A DNA stretch of 64,000 nt, from positions 1 to 64,000 of the forward strand of contig NZ_WHUV01000007.1 in NCBI RefSeq assembly GCF_009380155.1, in the 5' to 3' direction. This stretch comes from Pseudomonas piscis (GTDB taxonomy: Bacteria; Pseudomonadota; Gammaproteobacteria; Pseudomonadales; Pseudomonadaceae). The position numbers were made by a program, and so were the translations under genes. The notes beneath the pieces are model-generated. The model searched no databases and had not been told where the DNA came from. It saw only the letters and a list, made by a program, of their open reading frames with translations. Positions 51,035 to 59,376 of this stretch are shown in pieces. The first letter of the stretch is position 1, and every line of letters begins with the position of its first letter.

Positions 51035-52458
51035 GGAATCTCCTTGGCCTGAGCCGTATCGTCATAGGGGCGCCCTAGGAAATGCGCTAGGAGCAGGTGC
51101 TTTACCGCAGTGGCCGGTAACTGCTCCGGCAGTGGTAAATCGCAATCGGTGATCAACAAGGGGCCGACCTGCTCGTTGCTCGGCAAGCGTCCATGGCTGC
51201 CGCGAATCAGTCCGGTGTCCAGGGGGATCAAGTCCATGTAGTAGCGAAAGCCGAGCTTCTTCTGCAGCAGGCGGCGCGCCACTCGCAGCTTGGGAAAGCG
51301 GATCGCCGGATCGACGAACAGCTCCAGTGGGTCGTAGCCCGGCTTGCGGTGGATATCCACGGTGCGGGCGAAGTCCGGGGCCAGGCGGTCGTCCAGCCAG
51401 TAGTAGTAATCGAACCAGAAGCCCGGTGCGGCCACCGCCACCAGCTCGCCGCTGCGCGGATGGTCGAGCTGCCAGGCCCGCTGCTCGTGCTTGTCCAGCA
51501 CCTGCTCGATGCCGGGCTGGCGTTGCAGCAGCGCCTTGACCCGGGCGATGTCTTGCGCACGGTGCACATACACGTGGGCAATCTGGTGGTCGGCCACCGC
51601 AAAGGCAGCGCTGGCGCCGGGGTCCAGCAGCTCCCAGGCCACCGAGTGGCGCACTTGCAACAGGCCCTGTTCGCGCAGGATGCGGTTGATGGAGATCGAC
51701 TGCTGAACCGCCTCGATGCCGTATTCGGAAACCAGCATCACCGCCGCATCCTGTGCCCGGGCGAAGTCCAGCAAACGCCCAACCTCATGGTCGATGGCCC
51801 GTACCTCATCGGCGATGGACGGGTGCTCGGGTCCTACCCGTTGCAGGCTGTAATCCAGGTGCGGCAGGTAGACCAGCTGCAGGTCGGGACGGGTGATCTG
51901 GAACTCGGCCATGGCGCAGTCGACGATCCAGCGGCTGGAGGCGATCCCGGCGGCCGGCCCCCAGAAGCCCGGGAACGGAAACTCGCCGATCTGCTGCTCG
52001 ATGCGCTGGTGCAGGTCCGAAGGCGAGGAGTACAGGCCGAACAACTTGCGCCCGTCGGCCGGGTAGTGGGGGCGCGGGGTGATCGCGGCGTCCACCTCGG
52101 CGTACATGTTGAACCACCAGAACAACTGGCTGCAGCGCAGGCCGGGGATCTCCCGTTGCAGGGCCTGCCAGACCTTTTCGCCCTGGACCAGGGCGTTGGG
52201 TTGCAGCCAGAAGCGCACTTCGGCCTGGTCGCGAAAGTACCAGCCGTTGCCGACGATACCGTGCCCCGAAGGGGGCAGGCCGGTGATGAACGAAGCTTGT
52301 ACCGTCGAAGTCACCGCCGGGAAAACCGGGCGCAGCTTGGCCATCCGCGCCCTTTGCAACAAGGCGTTGATCCGTGGCGTGGCCGCTCCCAGCAGGCTGG
52401 GGGTCAGGCCCACCACGTTGATCAGCAGCAGCGGCTGGCGGGCGCGCTCAGTAGGCAT
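51013..52458 (-). CDS. eboF: EboF-like nucleotide pyrophosphatase / alkaline phosphatase family protein
   Basis: A 481-residue member of the type I phosphodiesterase / nucleotide pyrophosphatase family, matching EboF by fold and position. The nucleophile region FPAVTSTVQASF with Thr50, followed by GLPPSGHGIVGNGW (60-73), is typical; SEYGIE replaces the common SDHGM. At the first metal-ligand position the strand reads LLLINVVGL, with Asn14 where the general family has Asp, so classic phosphodiesterase activity is not assured. No signal peptide is seen. ATG 52458 lies 11 bases inside eboE. Substrate is unknown in all ebo clusters. Confidence 0.82.
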   Translation of the reverse strand: MPTERARQPLLLINVVGLTPSLLGAATPRINALLQRARMAKLRPVFPAVTSTVQASFITGLPPSGHGIVGNGWYFRDQAEVRFWLQPNALVQGEKVWQALQREIPGLRCSQLFWWFNMYAEVDAAITPRPHYPADGRKLFGLYSSPSDLHQRIEQQIGEFPFPGFWGPAAGIASSRWIVDCAMAEFQITRPDLQLVYLPHLDYSLQRVGPEHPSIADEVRAIDHEVGRLLDFARAQDAAVMLVSEYGIEAVQQSISINRILREQGLLQVRHSVAWELLDPGASAAFAVADHQIAHVYVHRAQDIARVKALLQRQPGIEQVLDKHEQRAWQLDHPRSGELVAVAAPGFWFDYYYWLDDRLAPDFARTVDIHRKPGYDPLELFVDPAIRFPKLRVARRLLQKKLGFRYYMDLIPLDTGLIRGSHGRLPSNEQVGPLLITDCDLPLPEQLPATAVKHLLLAHFLGRPYDDTAQAKEIPCGEPSL

Positions 52459-53686
52459 GGGCGGGGCTCTCCAGGGTGCTGGATTGGGCACGCAGCAACT
52501 GGCGCTGGCGCAGTTGTCCCTCGACCCACTGCAATTCCGCGGCAATACCCCGCAGCAGCGCCTGCTGGCCATCCGGACGCAGGGTGTCGGGCAGCACGTT
52601 CCAGCTGTAGGTCTCGACCTCCAGCACCGGTTGGAAATGCGGATGCTCGGCGAGGAAGTCGAAGGTGCGCAGCAGGGCCTGCTGGCTGCCGTGAAGCTCG
52701 GCCAGCAGGAACTGCTCGCTGAACAGCGGCACATGGAAATGGATCCGCAACTCCGGGCATTGTCCCAGCGCCGGCGCCGTTGCCTTTAGTGCAGCGGGCA
52801 GGTCGGCCCAGGCCAGCAGTTGCCCGCTGGCATCCCGGGCCTTGACCTGATGCAGGTAGGTGGCTTCGACGAAGTTGCCCAGGGCCTGCAGGACCTGCTC
52901 GCGGCGCCGGCGATCGGCGAATGGCAGCTGGCAGACCAGGGCGTTGGACAGCTGGATCTTGCCCACCGGTACCCGGGCCGCCAGCAGGCGCTCGAGGGCT
53001 TGGTAGCAGTCTTCGAACATCACCGCCTGGTGGCAGACATCGAAGCACAAGGCCAGGTAGCCGTGATGGGGATCGACGCTGCGCCAGTGCTTGAAGAAGG
53101 CGATGGCCTGCTCGGTATTCTCCAGCACGCAGTCCGGCTCCATCTCCAGGCACACCAGGATCCGCTTGCCGCTCTGACGATGCAGGCTGGCCAGTTCGGC
53201 GGTCAGTTGCCGCAGTTGCTCCTCGGCCTGCTGTTGCTGGGCCGGGTCCCAGCTGGCGGCATAGCCCAGGGGCACGCTGGAGATCACCCCCTGGTGACAG
53301 TCCAGGGGCAGCGCGGCAGCCAGCAAATGGGCCAATTGCAGGCTGTATTCCAGGCGCGGCGGCTCGGCCCAGGTTGGCCGGTAGACCTCGGCCTTCACCA
53401 CGCCCTCATGGAACTGGCCATAGGGGAAGCCATTGAGCGAGGTCAGGCGCAGCCCGCACTCGTGCAGCAAGTCGAGGAAGGCCTCGCGGGCCTCTGGCTG
53501 CTGCAACTGGGCGGCGGCCCGGGCGCTGATCCACAGGCCGCTGTCCTGGACCGCCAGCCCCCGCTGCCGGCGCACGCCCTGGAACTGTTCCTGGATCGAC
53601 GCCCGCAGGGCCGCGAGGTCCGGCGCCGGGTGCACGTTGCCGCAATAGCCCAGTTGCGCAGCGCTCCAGCCGCTCCGGCTGCTCAT
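52448..53686 (-). CDS. eboE: EboE-like TIM-barrel (sugar phosphate isomerase-type) protein
   Basis: A 412-residue protein with the layout of a xylose-isomerase-like TIM barrel: metal-type acidic and histidine positions in LVCLEMEPDCVLEN, LCFDVCHQAVMFED, and YLHQVKARD, plus HFHVPLFSE. It matches EboE of ebo clusters. ATG 53686 overlaps the eboB stop by four bases (ATGA) and gives MSSRSGWSAAQLGYCGNVHP; the open frame upstream of it lies within eboB. Reaction and substrate are unknown. Confidence 0.82.
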   Translation of the reverse strand: MSSRSGWSAAQLGYCGNVHPAPDLAALRASIQEQFQGVRRQRGLAVQDSGLWISARAAAQLQQPEAREAFLDLLHECGLRLTSLNGFPYGQFHEGVVKAEVYRPTWAEPPRLEYSLQLAHLLAAALPLDCHQGVISSVPLGYAASWDPAQQQQAEEQLRQLTAELASLHRQSGKRILVCLEMEPDCVLENTEQAIAFFKHWRSVDPHHGYLALCFDVCHQAVMFEDCYQALERLLAARVPVGKIQLSNALVCQLPFADRRRREQVLQALGNFVEATYLHQVKARDASGQLLAWADLPAALKATAPALGQCPELRIHFHVPLFSEQFLLAELHGSQQALLRTFDFLAEHPHFQPVLEVETYSWNVLPDTLRPDGQQALLRGIAAELQWVEGQLRQRQLLRAQSSTLESPAHAY

Positions 53687-54567
53687 TTGACCACCGGCTC
53701 CTGGCCCCGCAGGGCAGAGTTGTCTTGCCACTGCCGACGCTGGTCGATGGGCAGCGCAGTGCTGACCAACTGCTTGTCCAGTTGCCCGCTCTGGGCGAAG
53801 AAGTCCACCGGATTGTGGAACAGCACCTGCTCCACCTGGGCTTCGCTGAAGCCGGCGGCAAGCATCGCCTGCCCGGTCTTGGGCACCTTGAGCGGGTCGC
53901 TGATGCCCCAGTCGGCGGCGCTGTTGACCACCATCTTCTCGGTGCCGTACTGCTGTAGCAGGGCCACCATGCGCTGCTCGGACATCTTGGTGTTGGGGTA
54001 GATGGAGTGCCCGCGCCAGCAGTCGCTGTCCAGCACCAGGGGCAGGGTCAGCTCGTTGAGGTGGTCGATGATCACCAGGTGTTCGGCGATCCCCACCTCG
54101 CGGATCACCGCCAGGGTGCGCTTGGTGCCGCCGATCTTGTCCCGGTGCGGGGTGTGCACCAGCACCGGCAGGTTGAATTGCCTGGCCAGTTCGAGCTGGG
54201 CAGCGAGAAAGCGATCCTCTTCGGGGGTGATGTCGTCGTAGCCGATCTCGCCGACGGCCACCACGCCGTCCTTGACCAGGTAGCGCGGCAGGATCTCCAG
54301 CACCTCGTTGGCCACCGACAGGTCGTTGGCCTCCTTGGGATTCAGGCCGATGGTGCAGAAATGGTGGATGCCGAACATGCTGGCGCGAAAACGCTCCCAG
54401 CCCAGCAGGGTGTCGAAGTAGTCGATGAAGCTGCCGACGCTGGTGCGCGCCTGGCCTTGCCAGAAGGCTGGCTCGATGACCGCGGTGATGCCGGCGGCGG
54501 CCATGTTCTGGTAGTCGTCGGTGGTGCGGCTGACCATATGGATATGCGGATCGAAATACTTGGCCAT
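53683..54567 (-). CDS. eboB: EboB-like TatD-family metal-dependent hydrolase
   Basis: A 294-residue TIM-barrel hydrolase of the TatD superfamily. Metal ligands are visible in order: His8 and His10 (FDPHIHM), Glu107 (VGEIGYD), His138 (LVHTPH), His169 (IIDHL) and Asp219 (NSAADW), so the active site is complete. It matches EboB. In known ebo clusters the substrate is undefined; DNase activity of true TatD should not be assumed. It lies between eboA (gap 49 bases) and eboE (four-base overlap). Confidence 0.85.
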   Translation of the reverse strand: MAKYFDPHIHMVSRTTDDYQNMAAAGITAVIEPAFWQGQARTSVGSFIDYFDTLLGWERFRASMFGIHHFCTIGLNPKEANDLSVANEVLEILPRYLVKDGVVAVGEIGYDDITPEEDRFLAAQLELARQFNLPVLVHTPHRDKIGGTKRTLAVIREVGIAEHLVIIDHLNELTLPLVLDSDCWRGHSIYPNTKMSEQRMVALLQQYGTEKMVVNSAADWGISDPLKVPKTGQAMLAAGFSEAQVEQVLFHNPVDFFAQSGQLDKQLVSTALPIDQRRQWQDNSALRGQEPVVK

Positions 54568-54616
54568 GGTGAATCCCTGAGGTAGTGGTGGAGGAAGCTC
54601 GATAGGTGCGGGCGCT

Positions 54617-55381
54617 TCAGGTGCCAGGCGGGAAATGCCCCAGCCAGTGCGCCGGCAGGCGCTGCTGCTGACAGAAGCCGCGCAAGCGCTGGAGTTGGGC
54701 CGGGCTCAAGAGCTCGAAGGCGATGGCCTGGGGCAGGCTGTCGTTGACGCTGCGACCCGCGGCCAGTTGTTCTTCCATGTGCTCCAGGGCCAGCTGGTTG
54801 AGGTCGACGCTGCGCCGCTGTTCCAGGCCGGCGATGCGCCCGCAGTCCAGGCCCATGCCCAGGGTCTTGAGCAGCAGCTGGTGGAAGGCCCGCCCCTGGT
54901 AGTGGCGGGCGACGAAGGGGTTGTCCAGGGCGATGGCGGCGAACACCTCGCGGTTGTTGGTGCGCCCCGCCTGCAGTGCCAGCTCCAGGCTGCGGCCCTG
55001 GTTGTCGAGGTCGTCCAGGACCTTGAGCAGCACGCATTTCTCTTGGTCGTCGCCCCACAGGAACAACTGGCGCAGCAACGGCAGCTGTCCTGCGGCGCCT
55101 TGTTGTTCGAGCAGTTGTCCCAGCAGCACTGCACGGGCCAGTTGGGTCAGGTTCCAGCCCGGCTCCTGCGGCACCGGCGTATCGCCAAGCCGCCGCCGGC
55201 ATTGGGCGCTGAGCAGTACCAGGGTATTGGCCGATGGCTGGCTGGCCAGTTGCTCCAGGGCTTGCCGCCACCAGTGGCGGGTGGCGCTGTCCAGTTGCTG
55301 CTCCAGCAACTGGCGGCGCTGGGCAAAGGCCTCATGGCGCATGGCGAGGGCTGGCGAGGAAGCGGTGACGTCCATGTTCAT
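54617..55381 (-). CDS. eboA: EboA-like protein
   Basis: A 254-residue, Leu/Gln-rich helical protein with repeats of a HEAT-like pattern, matching EboA in size, composition and position. The segment AIALDNPFVARHYQGRAFHQLLLKTLG (quoted here by its start, AIALDNPFVARHY) and GLDCGRIAGLEQRR are the most distinctive parts. No signal peptide, membrane segment or catalytic motif is seen. ATG 55381 overlaps the eboC stop by four bases. The biochemical role of EboA is unknown; it is required with the other ebo genes for scytonemin precursor export in Nostoc. Confidence 0.8.
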   Translation of the reverse strand: MNMDVTASSPALAMRHEAFAQRRQLLEQQLDSATRHWWRQALEQLASQPSANTLVLLSAQCRRRLGDTPVPQEPGWNLTQLARAVLLGQLLEQQGAAGQLPLLRQLFLWGDDQEKCVLLKVLDDLDNQGRSLELALQAGRTNNREVFAAIALDNPFVARHYQGRAFHQLLLKTLGMGLDCGRIAGLEQRRSVDLNQLALEHMEEQLAAGRSVNDSLPQAIAFELLSPAQLQRLRGFCQQQRLPAHWLGHFPPGT

Positions 55382-56262
55382 GTCGGCTTGATCCAGCGTT
55401 GAAGGTGGGGAAGCAGGAAGAACACCAGCACGCACAGCAGGCTGCCCAGCGGCTGGTGGGCCAGGGCCAGTACCAGGGCATCGAACAGCGGCAGGGCTGC
55501 CAGTCCTGCTCCGATGAAGGCACGGATCTGCCGCTGGCGCGGATTGGCCAGGTGGCGCTGGTAGTGCCAGCCCAGCCAGCCCAGCCACAGCAGCAGTACC
55601 AGCCAGAACGCGCTGTTGTCGGCATAGGCGGCCAGGGCCAGGGGGCTGAGCATCAGCAACAGCGGCAGGCGGCTGAGCAGCTGGTTGCGGTGTTCCAGGC
55701 GGGCCAGGTAGGTCAGGCCGGCGATGTAGATGCCCAGCAGCGCGGCGCACAGCCACAACGGCTGCGGCGGCATGGCCAGGCTGGCGGCGGCGGTCAGGTA
55801 CAGGGCCGAGCGGCAGCCGCCCATCAGCCAGACGCTATGGGGGTACTTCTTGTGCAGCAGGTCGTAGGCCAGGATGAACAGCAGCAGCAACCCAGCGCTG
55901 GCCAGCAGCCAATGGGGCTGGGCGATCAAGTGGCTGAGGCCGAGCACCGCCAGGGCTGCCAGCGATAGCAGGGCGGCGGTGGCCAGGCTCACCTGGGTGC
56001 TGCTGACCAGCCCCAGGACGATCGGCCGCGGGTTCTGGTGGCGGCGGTCCCAGTCGGCGTCGAGCAAGTCATTGAGCAGCATGCCCGCCAGGTACAGCGC
56101 CGACAGCGCCACCAGCAGCAAGGTCCAGACCAGCGGCGAGGGCGGGTCCAGGGTCGTCGCGCTGCTGGCCAGCAGGGCCGCGGCTGCGGCGTTGGTCCAC
56201 ACCGTCGGCAGGTTGGAGACTCGGCCCAGGGTCAGCCAGGTGGTCAGGGGCGACTGGCTCAT
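55378..56262 (-). CDS. eboC: EboC-like UbiA-family prenyltransferase
   Basis: A 294-residue polytopic membrane protein of the UbiA superfamily with eight or nine hydrophobic segments. The first Asp-rich motif NDLLDADWD (64-72) followed by RRHQNPRPIVLG is the prenyl-diphosphate/magnesium site. It matches EboC. ATG 56262 overlaps the eboD stop by four bases. The prenyl donor and acceptor are unknown; a membrane lipid-linked carrier or product modification in the inner membrane is plausible. Confidence 0.87.
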   Translation of the reverse strand: MSQSPLTTWLTLGRVSNLPTVWTNAAAAALLASSATTLDPPSPLVWTLLLVALSALYLAGMLLNDLLDADWDRRHQNPRPIVLGLVSSTQVSLATAALLSLAALAVLGLSHLIAQPHWLLASAGLLLLFILAYDLLHKKYPHSVWLMGGCRSALYLTAAASLAMPPQPLWLCAALLGIYIAGLTYLARLEHRNQLLSRLPLLLMLSPLALAAYADNSAFWLVLLLWLGWLGWHYQRHLANPRQRQIRAFIGAGLAALPLFDALVLALAHQPLGSLLCVLVFFLLPHLQRWIKPT

Positions 56263-58142
56263 TGCGCGCAGCCCTCGGTCCAGGCGAAGTCCGGGCCATG
56301 GCTGCCGGCCAGGCGCGCCAGGGCCTGCTCCATCAGCGGCAGTTCGATGTGATGCAGGTCGATGGACTGTCCCAGGCGCTTGAGCATCGGGATCGACAAC
56401 TGGCCTCCCAGGTGCTGGCGGAACTCTTCCAGCCCTTGCAGCACCAGCGAGCGGCCCTGGGCATCCTTGAGGTTCAGCTCCGCAGGGCACAGGTTGAAGC
56501 CCAGGCGATCGAGCAATTGCAGCAGGCGCCGGGTCTCGGCATCACTCAGCAGGCCGCTGGCATTGGCGTAGAGCGCGTCCAGGGCCATGCCCACGGCCAC
56601 CGCCTCGCCATGGCGCAAGCGGTGCTGGCTGAGGTTCTCCAGCTTGTGGGCGGCCCAGTGGCCGTAGTCCAGCGGCCGGCCGTTGCCCCGCTCGAAAGGG
56701 TCGCCAGCACCGGTGATATGCCCCAGGTGCAGCTCGGCGCAGCGACGGATGGCGTAGCGGCTGGCGCTGTGCTCGAAACCGGCCAGGGCCTCGGCCTGCT
56801 CCTCCATCCACTGGAAGAACGGCGCGTCCTTGATCACCGCCACCTTCACCGCCTCGGCCAGCCCGGCGATCTGATCGCGCGGTGAGAGGCTGAGCAGCAG
56901 CTGGAAGTCGTTGATCACCGCTGTGGCCGGGTAGAAGGCGCCCAGCAGGTTCTTCTGGGCGAAGGCATTGATGCCGTTCTTCACCCCGATGCCGGCATCG
57001 TTCTGCGCCAGCACCGTGGTGGGGATGCGGACCAGGCGCATGCCCCGGTGGAACGTGGCGCAGGCGTAGCCCACGGCATCGAGCACCGCGCCGCCACCCA
57101 GGGCCAGGACGTGGCAATGACGGTCCAGGCCATGTTCGAGCATGTGCGCATACAGCTGTTGCAACACGTCTGGGGTCTTGCACAGCTCTCCAGCCGGCAC
57201 CGCGATCGGCGCGGCCTTCAGGTACAGCTCGGGGGCATGGGCGCTGAAGTAGTCGCCGATCTGCTGTGCCAATTGCGGGCAGCAGTGCAGCAGTTGTTCA
57301 TCGGCGAAGACCAGCACCGTGGCGCGTGCGCCGCTCGTTTGCAGCAGTTGCTGGCGCAGGCAGGAATTATCGACCTGGAACAGGTGGTCGCTGAAGAGCA
57401 CCGGGTAGTGGTAGCTGACCTCGAAGCGCCCCTCCAGCACCTCAGGCTGGGCGATGCGGGGTTGCATGGGGCGTGGCTTGAACAGGCTGCGGGCGCCGAG
57501 GAACAGGCCTGGCAGCACCATGCTCGCGAGGATGGTCGCCAACAGGGCGTTCTGTTCCACCAGCAGGCTGCCGATGGCGGCGTAGGCCAGGGCCAGGCCG
57601 GCATTGGCCAGGGTAGTGACCAGCAGGAACTGGCGCAGCGGGTAGCGTTGCATACCGGCGGCCAGTACCGAGGTTTCCGCCAGTACCGGAACTCCCCGCA
57701 GGCAGATCAGCGACCAGGTGCTGAGACGGTAGGCCATCTGCCCGGGCTGCCAGGTACGCAGGCCCAGCCAGCTGGACAGCAGACGGAAGTAGCCGGCGCC
57801 CAGCCAATAGCCCAGGGCTGCGCCCAGGCACAGGCCGACGAAGATCACCAGGTAGCCGCCGATGGCACCCAGGGCGGCCACCGCCAGCAGTGCCACCAGG
57901 CTCGAAGGTACCGGCAGCAGTACATCCAGGGCCAGCAGCGCCACCAGCAACAGGGCGAGGCTGGTGCGCTGCACGGGATCGTCGGGGAGGAAGTTGCCCA
58001 GATGTTCGAGCAGCTGCTGGATCTGCTCTTCGAACAGCAGGAAGCTGGCGATCACCAGGACCGAGAAGACCAGCAGTGAGAGCCAATAGTTTTCAGTTGT
58101 ACCCTTCAACGAAAAGGCACGAGGCAACGAACTACGCTTCAT
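56259..58142 (-). CDS. eboD: EboD-like dehydroquinate synthase fold fused to N-terminal DedA/VTT-like membrane domain
   Basis: A 627-residue fusion. Residues about 20-225 contain five or six hydrophobic segments with the VTT/DedA pattern (LPVPSSLVALLAVAALGAIGG, then LGAALGYWLGAGYFR and CLRGVPVLAETSVLAAGMQR, each quoted as short pieces). From about 235 the protein is a sugar-phosphate-cyclase/3-dehydroquinate synthase homologue with ALGGGAVLDAVGY, RIPTTVLAQNDAGIGVKNGI, and putative zinc ligands in GLAEAVK, LDYGHWAAHKLE and LRHGEAVAVGMA. The C-terminal half is EboD; it is the first gene of the operon. AGAGGG lies seven bases before ATG 58142. The cyclase substrate is unknown: a 2-epi-5-epi-valiolone-type or other cyclisation cannot be decided. 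Confidence 0.85.
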   Translation of the reverse strand: MKRSSLPRAFSLKGTTENYWLSLLVFSVLVIASFLLFEEQIQQLLEHLGNFLPDDPVQRTSLALLLVALLALDVLLPVPSSLVALLAVAALGAIGGYLVIFVGLCLGAALGYWLGAGYFRLLSSWLGLRTWQPGQMAYRLSTWSLICLRGVPVLAETSVLAAGMQRYPLRQFLLVTTLANAGLALAYAAIGSLLVEQNALLATILASMVLPGLFLGARSLFKPRPMQPRIAQPEVLEGRFEVSYHYPVLFSDHLFQVDNSCLRQQLLQTSGARATVLVFADEQLLHCCPQLAQQIGDYFSAHAPELYLKAAPIAVPAGELCKTPDVLQQLYAHMLEHGLDRHCHVLALGGGAVLDAVGYACATFHRGMRLVRIPTTVLAQNDAGIGVKNGINAFAQKNLLGAFYPATAVINDFQLLLSLSPRDQIAGLAEAVKVAVIKDAPFFQWMEEQAEALAGFEHSASRYAIRRCAELHLGHITGAGDPFERGNGRPLDYGHWAAHKLENLSQHRLRHGEAVAVGMALDALYANASGLLSDAETRRLLQLLDRLGFNLCPAELNLKDAQGRSLVLQGLEEFRQHLGGQLSIPMLKRLGQSIDLHHIELPLMEQALARLAGSHGPDFAWTEGCAQ

Positions 58143-58723
58143 CAAGCATCCCTCTTGATTGAAATGACCGATTCCATGTCGATAGTGCGAATTCGAGCGT
58201 GCGGGTAGTTGCTTCCTCGGCTGGTTTCTTATTGGTTTTCTAGCGGCTGAAGAGCACTTCAGTGGCGAGTAGCTATCAAGTTAGCCAAGGCCTTGGTTTT
58301 TGCAAGCAAGGCGAATGAACTGGCTCATAACGCAGTTTTATGGCTCGCAGGGAAACTATTCTGAAAAGATATTAAGGCGGGTTTCGGCTAGCAGGGCCGG
58401 GGTCTTGGTGAGAATGAAAGTTGAAGGGCTTCAAGCGATCTCGATACTAACGATTAGCAGGCTACTGAATAGCTGGCTTGTTTTTAATTCCATTTAATTG
58501 AATCGATTCATTGGTTCTTAGATTAGTCGTCTGTTTAATTAAACTTCCGATATTAATGAAACTCATTCTCATGATTGCTTTTAAGTTGAACGCCAGCTTG
58601 ATCTTCTTTAGTTGAACGACAGCCCAGCCAGTGCTGCCGTCTAGTTGTGCTGGGCAGCGTCCGTGTACAGGTTGCCTGTTGAGCCAGGCAACCTGCGAAC
58701 GCAGCGCTGGAGCTTCGGGAGTG
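58143..58723. other. Intergenic region upstream of the ebo operon
   Basis: About 580 bases, clearly AT-richer than the flanks between 58290 and 58620, lie between the eboD start and the end of the isochorismatase gene. The region should hold the ebo operon promoter, but I see no convincing -35/-10 pair. It contains a perfect 12-base palindrome CCAAGGCCTTGG at 58285-58296, about 145 bases from eboD, and a Fur-box-like sequence at 58557-58571. A 65-codon + frame at 58300 has no ribosome site of note and is not called. Confidence 0.6.
58557..58571. promoter_or_regulatory. Weak Fur-box-like sequence
   Basis: TGAAACTCATTCTCA matches 11 of the 14 defined positions of the 7-1-7 Fur consensus TGATAATNATTATCA. 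It lies over 400 bases from eboD and 150 bases past the isochorismatase gene end, so a target gene is unclear. Confidence 0.25.
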
Positions 58724-59275
58724 TCAGGCTGAGGCCAGGAACTCATCGGTGGACAGGACGCTGGCATAGGCGAATGCCAGGGCCGCCATCACGGCGCTCT
58801 GCACCTGGGCCGCGGGCACCTGCCTGCCGTTGAACTCCAGGTCCAGGGTGGCGCAGGCGTCGTCGATCACCTGCACCGGGTAACCCAGGTCGGCGGCGGC
58901 CCGGGCGGTACCTTCCACGCACATGTGGCTCATGTTGCCGACGATCACCAGTTCCTCGATGCCTTGCTGCTGGAGGAGCGTTTGCAACTCGGTTTCGCGG
59001 AATGCGTTGACGTGGTGCTTGAGCACCACCGGCTCGTCGCCCTGATTGCGGGCCTTGGCGTGCAATTGCGCACCTTCCGAGCCTGGAGTGAAGAACGGCG
59101 CGTCGGCGGAGGCGAATTCGTGGCGAATGTGCACCACCGGTGCGGCTTTCTGGCGAAAGGCCCGGATCAGCCGGGCGGCGTTGTCGGCAGCGGCTTCGAC
59201 CCCCACCAGCGGCCATTTGCCCCCGGCGAAGTAGTCGTTCTGGATATCGATTACGATGAGTGCCTGTCTGGCCAT
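58724..59275 (-). CDS. Isochorismatase-family cysteine hydrolase
   Basis: A 183-residue cytosolic hydrolase with the complete catalytic triad Asp10 (IDIQNDY), Lys86 (VLKHHVNAF) and Cys119 (NMSHMCVEG). The fold is shared by isochorismatases, nicotinamidases and N-carbamoyl hydrolases; the substrate is not evident. ATG 59275 gives MARQALIVIDIQND; longer forms have no family match. It is divergent from a GlxA-type regulator 101 bases away, a common pairing in which the regulator controls the hydrolase. Confidence 0.88.
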   Translation of the reverse strand: MARQALIVIDIQNDYFAGGKWPLVGVEAAADNAARLIRAFRQKAAPVVHIRHEFASADAPFFTPGSEGAQLHAKARNQGDEPVVLKHHVNAFRETELQTLLQQQGIEELVIVGNMSHMCVEGTARAAADLGYPVQVIDDACATLDLEFNGRQVPAAQVQSAVMAALAFAYASVLSTDEFLASA

Positions 59276-59376
59276 GGGATTGTCTCCAAGTGAGTGTTCG
59301 ACCTGGGGCCCAGTATCGGCTTGCAGCGGCGCTTCGAGGATTGGCCGCATCGACATAAACCGGGGGAAAACTGACA

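Noticed and set aside
53683..54567. Calling eboB a TatD DNase
   Set aside because: The metal site is that of the wide superfamily, but length, sequence and neighbours point to EboB, whose substrate is unknown.
58300..58497. 65-codon + frame in the spacer upstream of the ebo operon
   Set aside because: No convincing ribosome site, odd composition and no family resemblance; kept as non-coding.
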